64,000 nucleotides of DNA from Aristolochia californica (lineage: Eukaryota > Streptophyta > Magnoliopsida > Piperales > Aristolochiaceae), in NCBI GenBank assembly GCA_029961685.1, contig JARWKL010000005.1, positions 17,574,164 through 17,638,163 on the forward strand, read 5' to 3'. A program made the translations under genes and the position numbers. How positions within the stretch are numbered: the first letter of the stretch is position 1; each line of letters starts with the position of its first letter. The notes under the pieces were generated by a model that did no database searches, was not told the DNA's origin, and saw only the letters and a program-made list of their open reading frames with translations. Below are positions 15,501 to 29,285 of this stretch, piece after piece.

Positions 15501-18500
15501 CGACGATTGCAAAACCTGATATATAAGAACTAAAAAGGGCTTACAATCCCAAAAAATTATAGACACTCCTCGGAATTATCTCTCTCTACATTTGTGCATT
15601 GTGCATTTCCATTTTAGATGTACTCATTTTTCTTAAATAAAAACTTTGAGTTTTCGGTCTCCCTTCATCCCGTAAACAAAAAAAGCAAATAGATCACCAC
15701 AAAATGAAAATTTTAGAGTTTATGTTTGGAAAAATTTTAAAACAATAACAAATTTAAGTAAAGAAAATCTATTCACACACCACAAATGAACCCAAAAGTT
15801 TTGCTGTCCAAGTTTGGGAAATTCCACCAGTTCAACCCTAACAGCTTGGAATCTTATAAGGATGAGATTTCTTCCACACATGCTTTAAAAATGGATATGC
15901 ATGCTTCAAACGCGTTAAAGATGCAAATCACCTATGGATCAAAACCTTTTGAAGAGAATGACAAACGTTCATTAAATTCTAAAAGTGAACGTGCGGTGGG
16001 ATATTTGCCCGAGTCAAACTAGCCATTATTTTGCCCATTTACAAAAAGCTGACCTAACGATCATAGATGATTGTAAAGTGATTTATCATGCGTTACGGGC
16101 TATATTACCCTAAGAAATGACTTACGGATTGGGAGTCAACACTCAGTTCAAAATTCCCCGACGATTGCAAAACCTGATATATAAGAACTAAAAAGTGCTT
16201 ACAATCCCTAAAAATTACAGACACTCCTCGGAATTATCTCTCTCTACATTTGTGCATTGTGCATTTCCATTTTAGATGTACTCATTTTTCTTAAATAAAA
16301 ACTTTGAGTTTTCGGTCTCCCTTCATCCCGTAAACAAAATATGCAAATAGATCACCACAAAATGAAAATTTTAGAGTTTATGTTTGGAAAAATTTAAAAA
16401 CAATAACAAATGTAAGTAAAGAAAATCTATTCACACACCACAAATGAACCCAAAAGTTTTGCTGTCCAAGTTTGGGAAATTCCACCAGTTCAACCCAAAC
16501 AGCTTGGAATCTTATAAGGATGAGATTTCTTCCACACATGCTTTAAAAATGGATATGCATGCTTCAAACGCGTTAAAGATGCAAATCACCTATGGATCAA
16601 AGCCTTTTGAAGAGAATGACAAACGTTCATTAAATTCTAAAAGTGAACGTGCGGTGGGATATTTGCCCGAGTCAAACTAGCCATTATTTTGCCCATTTAC
16701 AAAAAGCTGACCTAACGATCATAGATGATTGTAAAGTGATTTATCAAGCGTTACGGGCTATATTACCTTAAGAAATGACTTACGGATTGGGAGTCAACAC
16801 TCAGTTCAAAATTCCCCGACGATTGCAAAACCTGATATATAAGAACTAAAAAGGGCTTACAATCCCTAAAAATTACAGACACTCCTTGGAATTATCTCTC
16901 TCTACATTTGTGCATTGGGCATTTCCATTTTAGATGTACATTTTTTTCTTAAATAAAAACTTTGAGTTTTCGGTCTCCCTTCATCCCGTAAACCAAAAAT
17001 GCAAATAGATCACCACAAAATGAAAATTTTAGAGTTTATGTTTGGAAAAATTTAAAAACAATAACAAATGTAAGTAAAGAAAATCTATTCACACACCACA
17101 AATGAACCCAAAAGTTTTGCTGTCCAAGTTTGGGAAATTCCACCTGTTCAACCCTAACAGCTTGGAATTTTATAAAAATGAGATTTCTTCCACACATGCT
17201 ATAAAAATGGATATGCATGCTTCAAACGTGTTAAAGATGCAAATCACCTATGGATCAAAGCCTTTTGAAGAGAATGACAAACGTTCATTAAATTCTAAAG
17301 TGAACGTGCGGTGGGATATTTGCCCGAGTCAAACTAGCCATTATTTTGCCCATTTACAAAAAAGCTGACCCAACGATCATAGATGATTGTAAAGTGATTT
17401 ATCATGCGTTACGGGCTATATTACCCTAAGAAATGACTTACGGATTGGGAGTCAACACTCAATTCAAAATTCCCCGACGATTGCAAAACCTGATATATAA
17501 GAACTAAAAAGGGCTTACAATCCCTAAAAATTACAGACACTCCTTGGAATTATCTCTCTCTACATTTGTGCATTGTGCATTTCCATTTTAGATGTACTCA
17601 TTTTTCTTAAATAAAAACTTTGAGTTTTCGGTCTCCCTTCATCCCGTAAACCAAAAATGCAAATAGATCACCACAAAATGAAAATTTTAGAGTTTATGTT
17701 TGGAAAAATTTTAAAACAATAACAAATGTAAGTAAAGAAAATCTATTCACACACCACAAATGAACCCAAAAGTTTTGCTGTCCAAGTTTGGGAAATTCCA
17801 CCAGTTCAACCCTAACAGCTTGGAATTTTATAAGAATGAGATTTCTTCCACACATGCTTTAAAAATGGATATGCATGCTTCAAACGTGTTAAAGATGCAA
17901 ATCACCTATGGATCAAAGCCTTTTGTGGAGAATGACAAACGTTCATTAAATTCTAAAGTGAACTTGTGGTGGGATATTTGCCCGAGTCAAACTAGCCATT
18001 ATTTTGCCCATTTACAAAAAAGCTGACCCAACGATCATAGATGATTGTAAAGTGATTTATCATGCGTTACGGGCCGTATTACCCTAAGAAATGACTTACG
18101 GATTGGGAGTCAACACTCAGTTCAAAATTCCCCGATGATTGCAAAACCTGATATATAAGAACTAAAAAGGGCTTACAATCCCTAAAAATTACAGACACTC
18201 CTTGGAATTATCTCTCTCTACATTTGTGCATTGTGCATTTCCATTTTAGATGTACTCATTTTTCTTAAATAAAAACTTTGAGTTTTCGGTCTCCCTTCAT
18301 CCCGTAAACCAAAAATGCAAATAGATCACCACAAAATGAAAATTTTAGAGTTTATGTTTGGAAAAATTTTAAAACAATAACAAATGTAAGTAAAGAAAAT
18401 CTATTCACACACCACAAATGAACCCAAAAGTTTTGCTGTCCAAGTTTGGGAAATTCCACCAGTTCAACCCTAACAGCTTGGAATTTTATAAGAATGAGAT

Positions 18501-21479
18501 TTCTTCCACACATGCTTTAAAAATGGATATGCATGCTTCAAACGTGTTAAAGATGCAAATCACCTATGGATCAAAGCCTTTTGAAGAGAATGACAAACGT
18601 TCATTAAATTCTAAAGTGAACGTGCGGTGGGATATTTGCCCGAGTCAGACTAGCCATTATTTTGCCCATTTACAAAAAAGCTGACCATACGATCATAGAT
18701 TATTGTAAAGTGATTTATCATGCGTTACGGGCTATATTACCCTAAGAAATGACTTACGGATTGGGAGTCAATACTCAGTTCAAAATTCCCCGACCATTGC
18801 AAAACCTGATATATAAGAACTAAAAAGGGCTTACAATCCCTAAAAATTACAGACACTCCTTGGAATTATCTCTCTCTACATTTGTGCATTGTGCATTTCC
18901 ATCTTAGATGTACTCATTTTTCTTAAATAAAAACTTTGAGTTTTCGGTCTCCCTTCATCCCGTAAACCAAAAATGCAAATAGATCACCACAAAATGAAAA
19001 TTTTAGAGTTTATGTTTGGAAAAATTTTAAAACAATAACAAATGTAAGTAAAGAAAATCTATTCACAAACCACAAATGAACCCAAAAGTTTTGCTGTCCA
19101 AGTTTGGGAAATTCCACCAGTTCAACCCTAACAGCTTGGAATTTTATAAGAATGAGATTTCTTCCACACATGCTTTAAAAATGGATATGCATGCTTCAAA
19201 CGTGTTAAAGATGCAAATCACCTATGGATCAAAGCCTTTTGTAGAGAATGACAAACGTTCATTAAATTCTAAAGTGAACGTGCGGTGGGATATTTGCCCG
19301 AGTCAAACTCGCCATTATTTTGCCCATTTACAAAAAAGCTGACCTAACGATCATAGATGATTGTAAAGTGATTTATCATGCGTTACGGGCTATATTGACT
19401 TAAGAAATGACTTACGGATTGGGAGTCAACACTCAGTTCAAAATTCCCCGACGATTGCAAAACCTGGTATATAAGAACTAAAAAGGGCTTACAATCCCTA
19501 AAAATTACAGACACTCCTTGGAATTATCTCTCTCTACATTTGTGCATTGGGCATTTCCATTTTAGATGTACTCATTTTTCTTAAATAAAAACTTTGAGTT
19601 TTCGGTCTCCCTTCATCCCGTAAACCAAAAATGCAAATAGATCACCACAAAATGAAAATTTTAGAGTTTATGTTTGGAAAAATTTTAAAACAATAACAAA
19701 TGTAAGTAAAGAAAATCTATTCACACACCACAAATGAACCCAAAAGTTTTGCTGTCCAAGTTTGGGAAATTCCACCTGTTCAACCCTAACAGCTTGGAAT
19801 TTTATAAGAATGAGATTTCTTCCACACATGCTTTAAAAATGGATATGCATGCTTCAAACGTGTTAAAGATGCAAATCACCTATGGATCAAAGCCTTTTGA
19901 AGAGAATGACAAACGTTCATTAAATTCTAAAGTGAACGTGCGATGGGATATTTGCCCGAGTCAGACTAGCCATTATTTTGCCCATTTACAAAAAAGCTGA
20001 CCCAACGATCATAGATTATTGTAAAGTGATTTATCATGCGTTACGGGCTATGTTACCCTAAGAAATGACTTACGGATTGGGAGTCAATACTCAGTTCAAA
20101 ATTCCCCGACTATTGCAAAACCTGATATATAAGAACTAAAAAGGGCTTACAATCCCTAAAAATTACAGACACTCCTTGGAATTATCTCTCTCTACATTTG
20201 TGCATTGTGCATTTCCATTTTAGATGTACTCATTTTTCTTAAATAAAAACTTTGAGTTTTCGGTCTCCCTTCATCCCGTAAACCAAAAATGCAAATAGAT
20301 CACCACAAAATGAAAATTTTAGAGTTTATGTTTGGAAAAATTTTAAAACAATAACAAATGTAAGTAAAGAAAATCTATTCACAAACCACAAATGAACCCA
20401 AAAGTTTTGCTGTCCAAGTTTGGGAAATTCCACCAGTTCAACCCTAACAGCTTGGAATTTTATAAGAATGAGATTTCTTCCACACATGCTTTAAAAATGG
20501 ATATGCATGCTTCAAACGTGTTAAAGATGCAAATCACCTATGGATCAAAGCCTTTTGTGGAGAATGACAAACGTTCATTAAATTCTAAAGTGAACGTGCG
20601 GTGGGATATTTGCGCGAGTCAAACTCGCCATTATTTTGCCCATTTACAAAAAAGCTGACCTAACGATCATAGATGATTGTAAAGTGATTTATCATGCCTT
20701 ACGGGCTATATTACCTTAAGAAATGACTTACGGATTGGGAGTCAACACTCAGTTCAAAATTCCCCGACGATTGCAAAACCTGATATATAAGAAATAAAAA
20801 GGGCTTACAATCCCTAAAAATTACAGACACTCCTTGGAATTATCTCTCTCTACATTTGTGCATTGGGCATTTCCATTTTAGATGTACTCATTTTTCTTAA
20901 ATAAAAACTTTGAGTTTTCGGTCTCCCTTCATCCCGTAAACCAAAAATGCAAATAGATCACCACAAAATGAAAATTTTAGAGTTTATGTTAGGAAAAATT
21001 TTAAAACAATAACAAATGTAAGTAAAGAAAATCTCTTCACACACCACAAATGAACCCAAAAGTTTTGCTGTCCAAGTTTGGGAAATTCCACCTGTTCAAC
21101 CCTAACAGCTTGGAATTTTATAAGAATGAGATTTCTTCCACACATGCTTTAAAAATGGATATGCATGCTTCAAACGTGTTAAAGATGCAAATCACCTATG
21201 GATCAAAGCCTTTTGAAGAGAATGACAAACGTTCATTAAATTCTAAAGTGAACGTGCGGTGGGATATTTGCCCGAGTCAAACAAGCCATTATTTTGCCCA
21301 TTTACAAAAAAGCTGACCTAACGATCATAGATGATTGTAAAGTGATTTATCATGCGTTACGGGCCATATTACCCTAAGAAATGACTTACGGATTGGGAGT
21401 CAACACTCAATTCAAAATTCCCCGACGATTGCAAAACCTGATATATAAGAACTAAAAAGGGCTCACAATCCCCTAAAAT

Positions 21480-22460
21480 TTACAGGCACTCCTTGGAATT
21501 ATCTCTCTCTACATTTTTGCAATGCGCATTTCCATTTTAGATGTACTCATTTTTCTTAAATAAAAACTTTGAGTTTTCGGTCTCCCTTCATCCCGTAAAC
21601 CAAAAATGCAAATAGATCACCACGAAATGAAAATTTTAGAGTTTATGTTTGGAAAAATTTTAAAACAATAACAAATGTAAGTAAAGAAAATCTACTCACA
21701 CACCACAAATGAACCCAAAAGTTTTGCTGTCCAAGTTTGGGAAATTCCACCAGTTCCACCCTAACAGCTTGGAATTTTGTAAGAATGAGATTTCTTCCAC
21801 ATATGCTTTAAAAATGGATATGCATGCTTCAAACGTGTTAAAGATGCAAATCACCTACGGATCAAAACCTTTTGAAGAGAATGACAAACGTTCATTAAAT
21901 TCTAAAGTGAACGTGCGGTGGGATATTTGCCCGAGTCAAACAAGCCATTATTTTGCCCATTTACAAAAAAGCTGACCTAACGATCATAGATGATTGTAAA
22001 GTGATTTATCATGCGTTACGGGCCATATTACCCTAAGAAATGACTTACGGATTGGGAGTCAACACTCAGTTCAAAATTCCCCGACGATTGCAAAACCTGA
22101 TATATAAGAACTAAAAATGGCTCACAATCCCCTAAAATTTACAGGCACTCGTTGGAATTATCTCTCTCTACATTTTTGCATTGCGCATTTCCATTTTAGA
22201 TGTACTCATTTTTCTTAAATAAAAACTTTGAGTTTTCGGTCTCCCTTCATCCCGTAAACCAAAAATGCAAATAGATCACCACGAAATGAAAATTTTAGAG
22301 TTTATGTTTGGAAAAATTTTAAAACAATAACAAATGTAAGTAAAGAAAATCTATTCACACAACACAAATGAACCCAAAAGTTTTGTTGTGCAAGTTTGGG
22401 AAATTCCACCAGTTAAACCCTAACAGCTTGGAATTTTATAAGAATGAGATTTCTTCCACA
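21480..22460 (+). repeat. Block shared with 34645-35625 (20 monomers away)
   Basis: A run of rare variants, GCAATGCGCATT, CTACTCACAC, CCAGTTCCACCC with GGAATTTTGTAAG, GCACTCGTTGG and ACACAACACAAATG with TTTTGTTGTGCAAG, occurs in the same order here and 13165 bp downstream. That offset is 20 times 658.25. The predicted peptides at 21709 and 34874 differ by one residue in the shared part. This is a long-range duplication or conversion inside the array. Limits are approximate. Confidence 0.8.
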
Positions 22461-24358
22461 CATGCTTTAAAAATAGATATGCATGCTTCAAACGTGTTAA
22501 AGATGCAAATCACCTATGGATCAAAACCTTTTGAAGAGAATGACAAACGTTCATTAAATTCTAAAGTGAACGTGCGGTGGGATATTTGCCCGAGTCAAAC
22601 TAGCCATTATTTTGCCCATTTACAAAAAAGCTGACCTAATGATCATAGATGATTGTAAAGTGATTTATCATGCGTTACGGGCTATATTACCCTAAGCAAT
22701 GACTTTCGGATTGGGAGTCAACACTCAGTTCAAAATTCGCCGACGATTGCAAAACCTGATATATAAGAACTAAAAAGGGCTCACAATCCCCTAAAATTTA
22801 CAGACACTCCTTGGAATTATCTCTCTCTACATTTGTGCATTGCGCATTTCCATTTTAGATGTACTCATTTTTCTTAAATAAAAACTTTGAGTTTTCGGTC
22901 TCCCTTCATCCCGTAAACCAAAAATGCAAATAGATCACCACAAAATGAAAATTTTAGAGTTTATGTTTGGAAAAATTTAAAAACAATAACAAATGTATGT
23001 AAAGAAAATCTATTCACACACCACAAATGAACCCAAAAGTTTTGCTGTCCAAGTTTGGGAAATTCCACCAGTTCAACCCTAACAGCTTGGAATTTTGTAA
23101 GAATGAGATTTCTTCCACACATGCTTTAAAAATGGATATGCATGCTTCAAACGTGTTAAAGATGCAAATCACCTATGGATCAAAACCTTTTGAAGAGAAT
23201 GACAAACGTTCATTAAATTCTAAAGTGAACGTGCGGTGGGATATTTGCCCGAGTCAAACTAGCCATTATTTTGCCCATTTACAAAAAAGCAGACCTAACG
23301 ATCATAGATGATTGTAAAGTGATTTATCATGCGTTACGGGCTATATTACCCTAAGTAATGACTTATGGATTGGGAGTCAACACTCAGTTCAAAATTCCCC
23401 GACGATTGCAAAACCTGATATATAAGAACTAAAAAGGGCTCACAATCCCCTAAAATTTACAGACACTCCTTGGAATTATCTCTCTCTACATTTGTGCATT
23501 GCGCATTTCCATTTTAGATGTACTCCTTTTTCTTAAATAAAAACTTTGAGTTTTCGGCCTCCCTTCATCTCGTAAACCAAAAATGCAAATAGATCACCAC
23601 AAAATGAAAATTTTAGAGTTTATGTTTGGAAAAATTTTAAAACAATAACAAATGTAAGTAAAGAAAATCTATTCACACACCACAAGCGAACCCAAAAGTT
23701 TTGCTGTCCAAGTTTGGGAAATTCCACCAGTTCAACCCTAACAGCTTGGAATTTTATAAGAATGAGATTTCTTCCACACATGCTTTAAAAATGGATATGC
23801 ATGCTTCAAACGTGTTAAAGATGCAAATCACCTATGGATCAAAGCCTTTTGAAGAGAGTGACAAACGTTCATTAAATTCTAAAGTGAACGTGCGGTGGGA
23901 TATTTGCCCGAGTCAAACTAGCCATTATTTTGCCCATTTACAAAAAAGCTGACCTAACGATCATAGACGATTGTAAAGTGATTTATCATGCGTTACGGGC
24001 TATATTACCCTAAGAAATGACTTACAGATTGGGAGTCAACACTCAGTTCAAAATTCCGCGACGATTGCAAAACCTGATACATCAGAACAAAAAAGGGCTT
24101 ACAATCCCAAAAAATTACAGACACTCCTTGGAATTATCTCTCTCTACATTTGTGCATTGTGCATTTCCATTTTAGATGTACTCATTTTTCTTAAATAAAA
24201 ACTTTGAGTTTTCGGTCTCCCTTCATCCCGTAAACCAAAAATGCAAATAGATCACCACAAAATGAAAATTTTAGAGTTTATGTTTGGAAAAATTTTAAAA
24301 CAATAACAAATGTAAGTAAAGAAAATCTATTCACACACCACAAACGAACCCAAAAGTT

Positions 24359-24748
24359 TTGCTGTCCAAGTTTGGGAAATTCCACCAGTTCAACCCTAAC
24401 AGCTTGGAATTTTATAAGAATGAGATTTCTTCCACACATGCTTTAAAAATGGATATGCATGCTTCAAACGTGTTAAAGATGCAAATCACCTATGGATCAA
24501 AACCTTTTGAAGAGAATGACAAACGTTCATTAAATTCTAAAGTGAACGTGCGGTGGGATATTTGCCCGAGTCAAACTAGCCATTATTTTCCCCATTTACA
24601 AAAAGTTGACCTAACGATCATAGATGATTGTAAAGTGATTTATCATGCGTTATGGGCTATATTACCCAAAGAAATGACTTACGGATTGGGAGTCAACACT
24701 CAGTTCAAAATTCCCCGACGATTGCAAAACCTGATATATAAGAACTAA
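24359..24748 (+). other. Long satellite open frame, 129 codons
   Basis: One of the few monomers whose frame escapes all the usual stops. It has AAAG, a five-A run, and CCCAAAGAA where most copies have a TAA, so it reads to the final TATATAAGAACTAA. Its ATG is changed to ACG (at 24344) and the first usable start is internal, so it has no canonical full-length start codon. The sequence resembles no family I recognise. It probably reflects the ancestral reading frame of the repeat; I see no evidence that it is translated. Confidence 0.4.
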
Positions 24749-27632
24749 AAAGGGCTCACAATCCCCTAAAATTTACAGACACACCTTGGAATTATCTCTC
24801 TCTACATTTGTACATTGCGCATTTCCATTTTAGATGTACTCATTTTTCTTAAATAAAAACTTTGAGTTTTCGGTCTCCCTACATCCCGTAACCAAAAAAG
24901 GCAAATAGATCACCACAAAATGAAAATTCTAGAGTTTATGTTTGGAAAAATTTTAAAACATTCACAAATGTAAGTAAAGAAAATCTATTCACACACCACA
25001 AATGAACCCAAAAGTTTTGCTGTCCAAGTTTGGGAAATTCCACCAGTTGAACCCTAACAGCTTGGAATTTTATAAGAATGAGATTTCTTCCACACATGCT
25101 TTAAAAATGGATATGCATGCTTCAAACGTGTTAAAGATGCAAATCACCTATGGATCAAAACCTTTTGAAGAGAATGACAAACGTTCACTAAATTCTAAAG
25201 TGAACGTGCGGTGGGATATTTGCCCGAGTCAAACAAGCCATTATTTTGCCCATTTACAAAAAAGCTGACCTAACGATCATAGATGATTGTAAAGTGATTT
25301 ATCATGCGTTACGGGCCATATTACCCTAAGAAATGACTTACGGATTGGGAGTCAACACTCAGTTCAAAATTCCCCGACGATTGCAAAACCTGATATATAA
25401 GAACTAAAAAGGGCTCACAATCCCCTAAAATTTACAGGCACTCCTTGGAATTATCTCTCTCTACATTTTTGCATTGCGCATTTCCATTTTAGATGTACTC
25501 ATTTTTCTTAAATAAAAACTTTGAGTTTTTGGTCTCCCTTCATCCCGTAAACCAAAAATGCAAATAGATCACCACGAAATGAAAATTTTAGAGTTTATGT
25601 TTGGAAAAATTTTAAAACAATAACAAATGTAAGTAAAGAAAATCTATTCACACACCACAAATGAACCCAAAAGTTTTCCTGTCCAGGTTTGGGAAATTCC
25701 ACCAGTTCAACCCTAACAGCTTGGAATTTTATAAGAATGAGATTTCTTCCACACATGCTTTAAAAATGGATATGCATGCTTCAAACGTGTTAAAGATGCA
25801 AATCACCTATGGATCAAAACCTTTTGAAGAGAATGAGAAACGTTCATTAAATTGTAAAAGTGAACGTGCGGTGGGATATTTGCCCGAGTCAAACTAGCCA
25901 TTATTTTGCCCATTTACAAAAAGTTGACCTAACGATCATAGATGATTGTAAAGTGATTTATCATGCGTTACGGGCTATAATACCCTAAGAAATGACTTAC
26001 GGATTGGGAGTCAACACTCAGTTCAAAATTCCCCGACGATTGCAAAACATGATATATAAGAACTAAAAAGGGCTTACAATCCCTAAAAATTACAGACACT
26101 CCTTGGAATTATCTCTCTCTACATTTGTGCATTGTGCATTTCCATTTTAGATGTACTCATTTTTCTTAAATAAAAACTCTTAGTTTTCGGACTCCCTTCA
26201 TCCCGTAAACCAAAAATGCAAATAGATCACCACAAAATGAAAATTTTAGAGTTTATGTTTGGAAAAATTTTAAAAGAATAACAAATGTAAGTAAAGAAAA
26301 TCTATTCACACACCACAAATGAACCCAAAAGTTTTGCTATCCAAGTTTGGGAAATTCCACCAGTTCAACCCTAACAGCTTGGAATTTTATAAGAACGAGA
26401 TTTCTTCCACACATGCTATAAAAATGGATATGCATGCTTCAAACGTGTTAAAGATGCAAATCACCTATGGATCAAAACCTTTTGAAGAGAATGACAAACG
26501 TTCATTAAATTCTAAAGTGAACGTGCGGTGGGATATTTGCCCCAGTCAAACTAGCCATTATTTTGCCCATTTACAAAAAAGCTGACCGAACGATCATAGA
26601 TGATTGTAAAGTGATTTATCATGCGTTACGTGCTATATTACCCTAAGAAATTACTTAGGGATTGGGAGTCAACACTCAGTTCAAAATTCCCCGACGATTG
26701 CAAAACCTGATATATAAGAACTAAAAAGGGCTTACAATCCCTAAAAATTACAGACACTCCTTGGATTTATCTCTCTCTACATTTGTGCATTGCGCATTTC
26801 CATTTTAGATGTACTCATTTTTCTTAAATAAAAACTTTGAGTTTTCGGTCTCCCTTCATCCCGTAAACCAAAAATGCAAATAGATCACCACGAAATGAAA
26901 ATTTTAGAGTTTATGTTTGGAAAAATTTTAAAACAATAACAAATGTAAGTAAAGAAAATCTATTCACACACCACAAATGAACCCAAAAGTTTTCCTGTCC
27001 AGGTTTGGGAAATTCCACCAGTTCAACCCTAACAGCTTGGAATTTTATAAGAATGAGATTTCTTCCACACATGCTTAAAAAATGGATATGCATGCTTCAA
27101 ACGTGTTAAAGATGCAAATCACCTATGGATCAAAACCTTTTGAAGAGAATGAGAAACGTTCATTAAATTCTAAAAGTGAACGTGCGGTGGGATATTTGCC
27201 CGAGTCAAACTAGCCATTATTTTGCCCATTTACAAAAAGTTGACCTAACGATCATAGATGATTGTAAAGTGATTTATCATGTTACGGGCTATAATACCCT
27301 AAGAAATGACTTACGGATTGGGAGTCAACACTCAGTTCAAAATTCCCCGACGATTGCAAAACATGATATATAAGAACTAAAAAGGGCTTACAATCCCTAA
27401 AAATTACAGACACTCCTTGGAATTATCTCTCTCTACATTTGTGCATTGTGCATTTCCATTTTAGATGTACTCATTTTTCTTAAATAAAAACTCTTAGTTT
27501 TCGGTCTCCCTTCATCCCGTAAACCAAAAATGCAAATAGATCACAACAAAATGAAAATTTTAGAGTTTATGTTTGGAAAAATTTTAAAACAATAACAAAT
27601 GTAAGTAAAGAAAATGTATTCACACACCACAA

Positions 27633-29285
27633 ATGAACCCAAAAGTTTTGCTATCCAAGTTTGGGAAATTCCACCAGTTCAACCCTAACAGCTTGGAATT
27701 TTATAAGAATGAGATTTCTTCCACACTTGCTATAAAAATGGATATGCATGCTTCAAACGTGTTAAAGATGCAAATCACCTATGGATCAAAACCTTTTGAA
27801 GAGAATGACAAACGTTCATTAAATTCTAAAGTGAACGTGCGGTGGGATATTTGCCCGAGTCAAACTAGCCATTATTTTGCCCATTTACAAAAAAGCTGAC
27901 CTAACGATCATAGATGATTGTAAAGTGATTTATCATGCGTTACGTGCTATATTACCCTAAGAAATTACTTAGGGATTGGGAGTGAACACTCAGTTCAAAA
28001 TTCCCCGACGATTGCAAAACCTGATATATAAGAACTAAAAAGGGCTTACAATCCCTAAAAATTACAGACAATCCTTGGATTTATCTCTCTCTACATTTGT
28101 GCATTGCGCATTTCAATTTTAGATGTACTCATTTTTCTTAAATAAAAACTTTGAGTTTTCGGTCTCCCTTCATCCCGTAAACCAAAAATGCAAATAGATC
28201 ACCACAAAATGAAAATTTTAGAGTTTATGTTTGGAAAAATTTTAAAACAATAACAAATGTAAGTAAAGAAAATCTATTCACACACCACAAATGAACCCAA
28301 AAGTTTTGCTGTCCAAGTTTGGGAAATTCCACCAGTTCAACCCTAACAGCTTGGAATTTTATAAGAATGAGATTTCTTCCACACATGCTTTAAAAATGGA
28401 TATGCATGCTTCAAACGTGTTAAAGATGCAAATCACCTATGGATCAAAACCTTTTGAAGAGAATGACAAACGTTCATTAAATTCTAAAGTGAACGTGCGG
28501 TGGGATATTTGCCCGAGTCAAACTAGCCATTATTTTGCCCATTTACAAAAAAGCTGACCTAACGATCATAGATGATTGTAAAGTGATTTATCATGCGTTA
28601 CGGGCTATATTACCCTAAGAAATGACTTACGGATTGGGAGTCCACACTCAGTTCAAAATTCCCCGACGATTCCAAAACCTGATATATAAGAACTAAAAAG
28701 GGCTCACAATCCCCTAAAATTTACAGACACTCCTTGGAATTATCTCTCTCTACATTTGTGCATTGTGCATTTCCATTTTAGATGTACTCATTTTTCTTAA
28801 ATAAAAACTTTGAGTTTTCGGTCTCCCGTCATCCCGTAAACCAAAAATGCAAATAGATCACCAAAAAATGAAAATTTTAGAGTTTATGTTTGGAAAAATT
28901 TTAAAACAATAACAAATGTAAGTAAAGAAAATCTATTCACACACCACAAATGAACCCAAAAGTTTTGCTGTCCAAGTTTGGGAAATTCCACCAGTTCAAC
29001 CCTAACAGCTTGGAATTTTATAAGAATGAGATTTCTTCCACACATGCTTTAAAAATGGATATGCATGCTTCAAACGTGTTAAAGATGCAAATCACCTATG
29101 GATCAAAACCTTTTGAAGAGAATGACAAACGTTCATTAAATTCTAAAGTGAACGTGCGGTGGGATATTTGCCCGAGTCAAACTAGCCATTATTTTGCCCA
29201 TTTACAAAAAGCTTACCTAACGATCATAGATGATTGTAAAGTGATTTATCATGCGTTACGGGCTATGTTACCCTAAGAAATGACT
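27633..29285 (+). repeat. Multi-monomer block duplicated at 32241-33893
   Basis: Shared private variants in the same order 4608 bp apart (seven monomers): CACTTGCTATAAAAATGG, GAAATTACTTAGGGATTGGGAGTGAAC, ACAATCCTTGGATTT, GAGTCCACACTC, GACGATTCCAAAAC, CTCCCGTCATCCC, CACCAAAAAATG, AAAAAGCTTACC and GCTATGTTACCC. The match ends near 29285, where CGCATTGGTAG faces CGGATTGGGAG. Both copies contain a 108-codon frame (28950 and 33558). This indicates recent block duplication within the array. Confidence 0.85.

Larger units (their letters stand above)
1..17101 (+). repeat. Satellite array, subfamily A (about 658-bp monomers)
   Basis: About 26 head-to-tail monomers. Recurring landmarks (the ATG before AACCCAAAAG) fall at 649, 1307, 1965, 2623 and so on, 657-659 bp apart. 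The window opens inside a monomer, just after its ATG. Subfamily A is marked by CAAACGCGTT, CTCCTCGG and an AAAAG run that shifts the conserved open frame, which then ends after about 78 codons. Several copies have a TAG at GAATTAG (near 1385, 4018, 7967, 14546) or an extra T in the CCTTTT run (near 3440, 6073, 10680, 12000, 13971). Copies near 11837 and 13811 have ATA in place of ATG. No unrelated sequence interrupts this stretch. Function is unknown; the organisation is that of heterochromatic satellite DNA. Confidence 0.96.
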
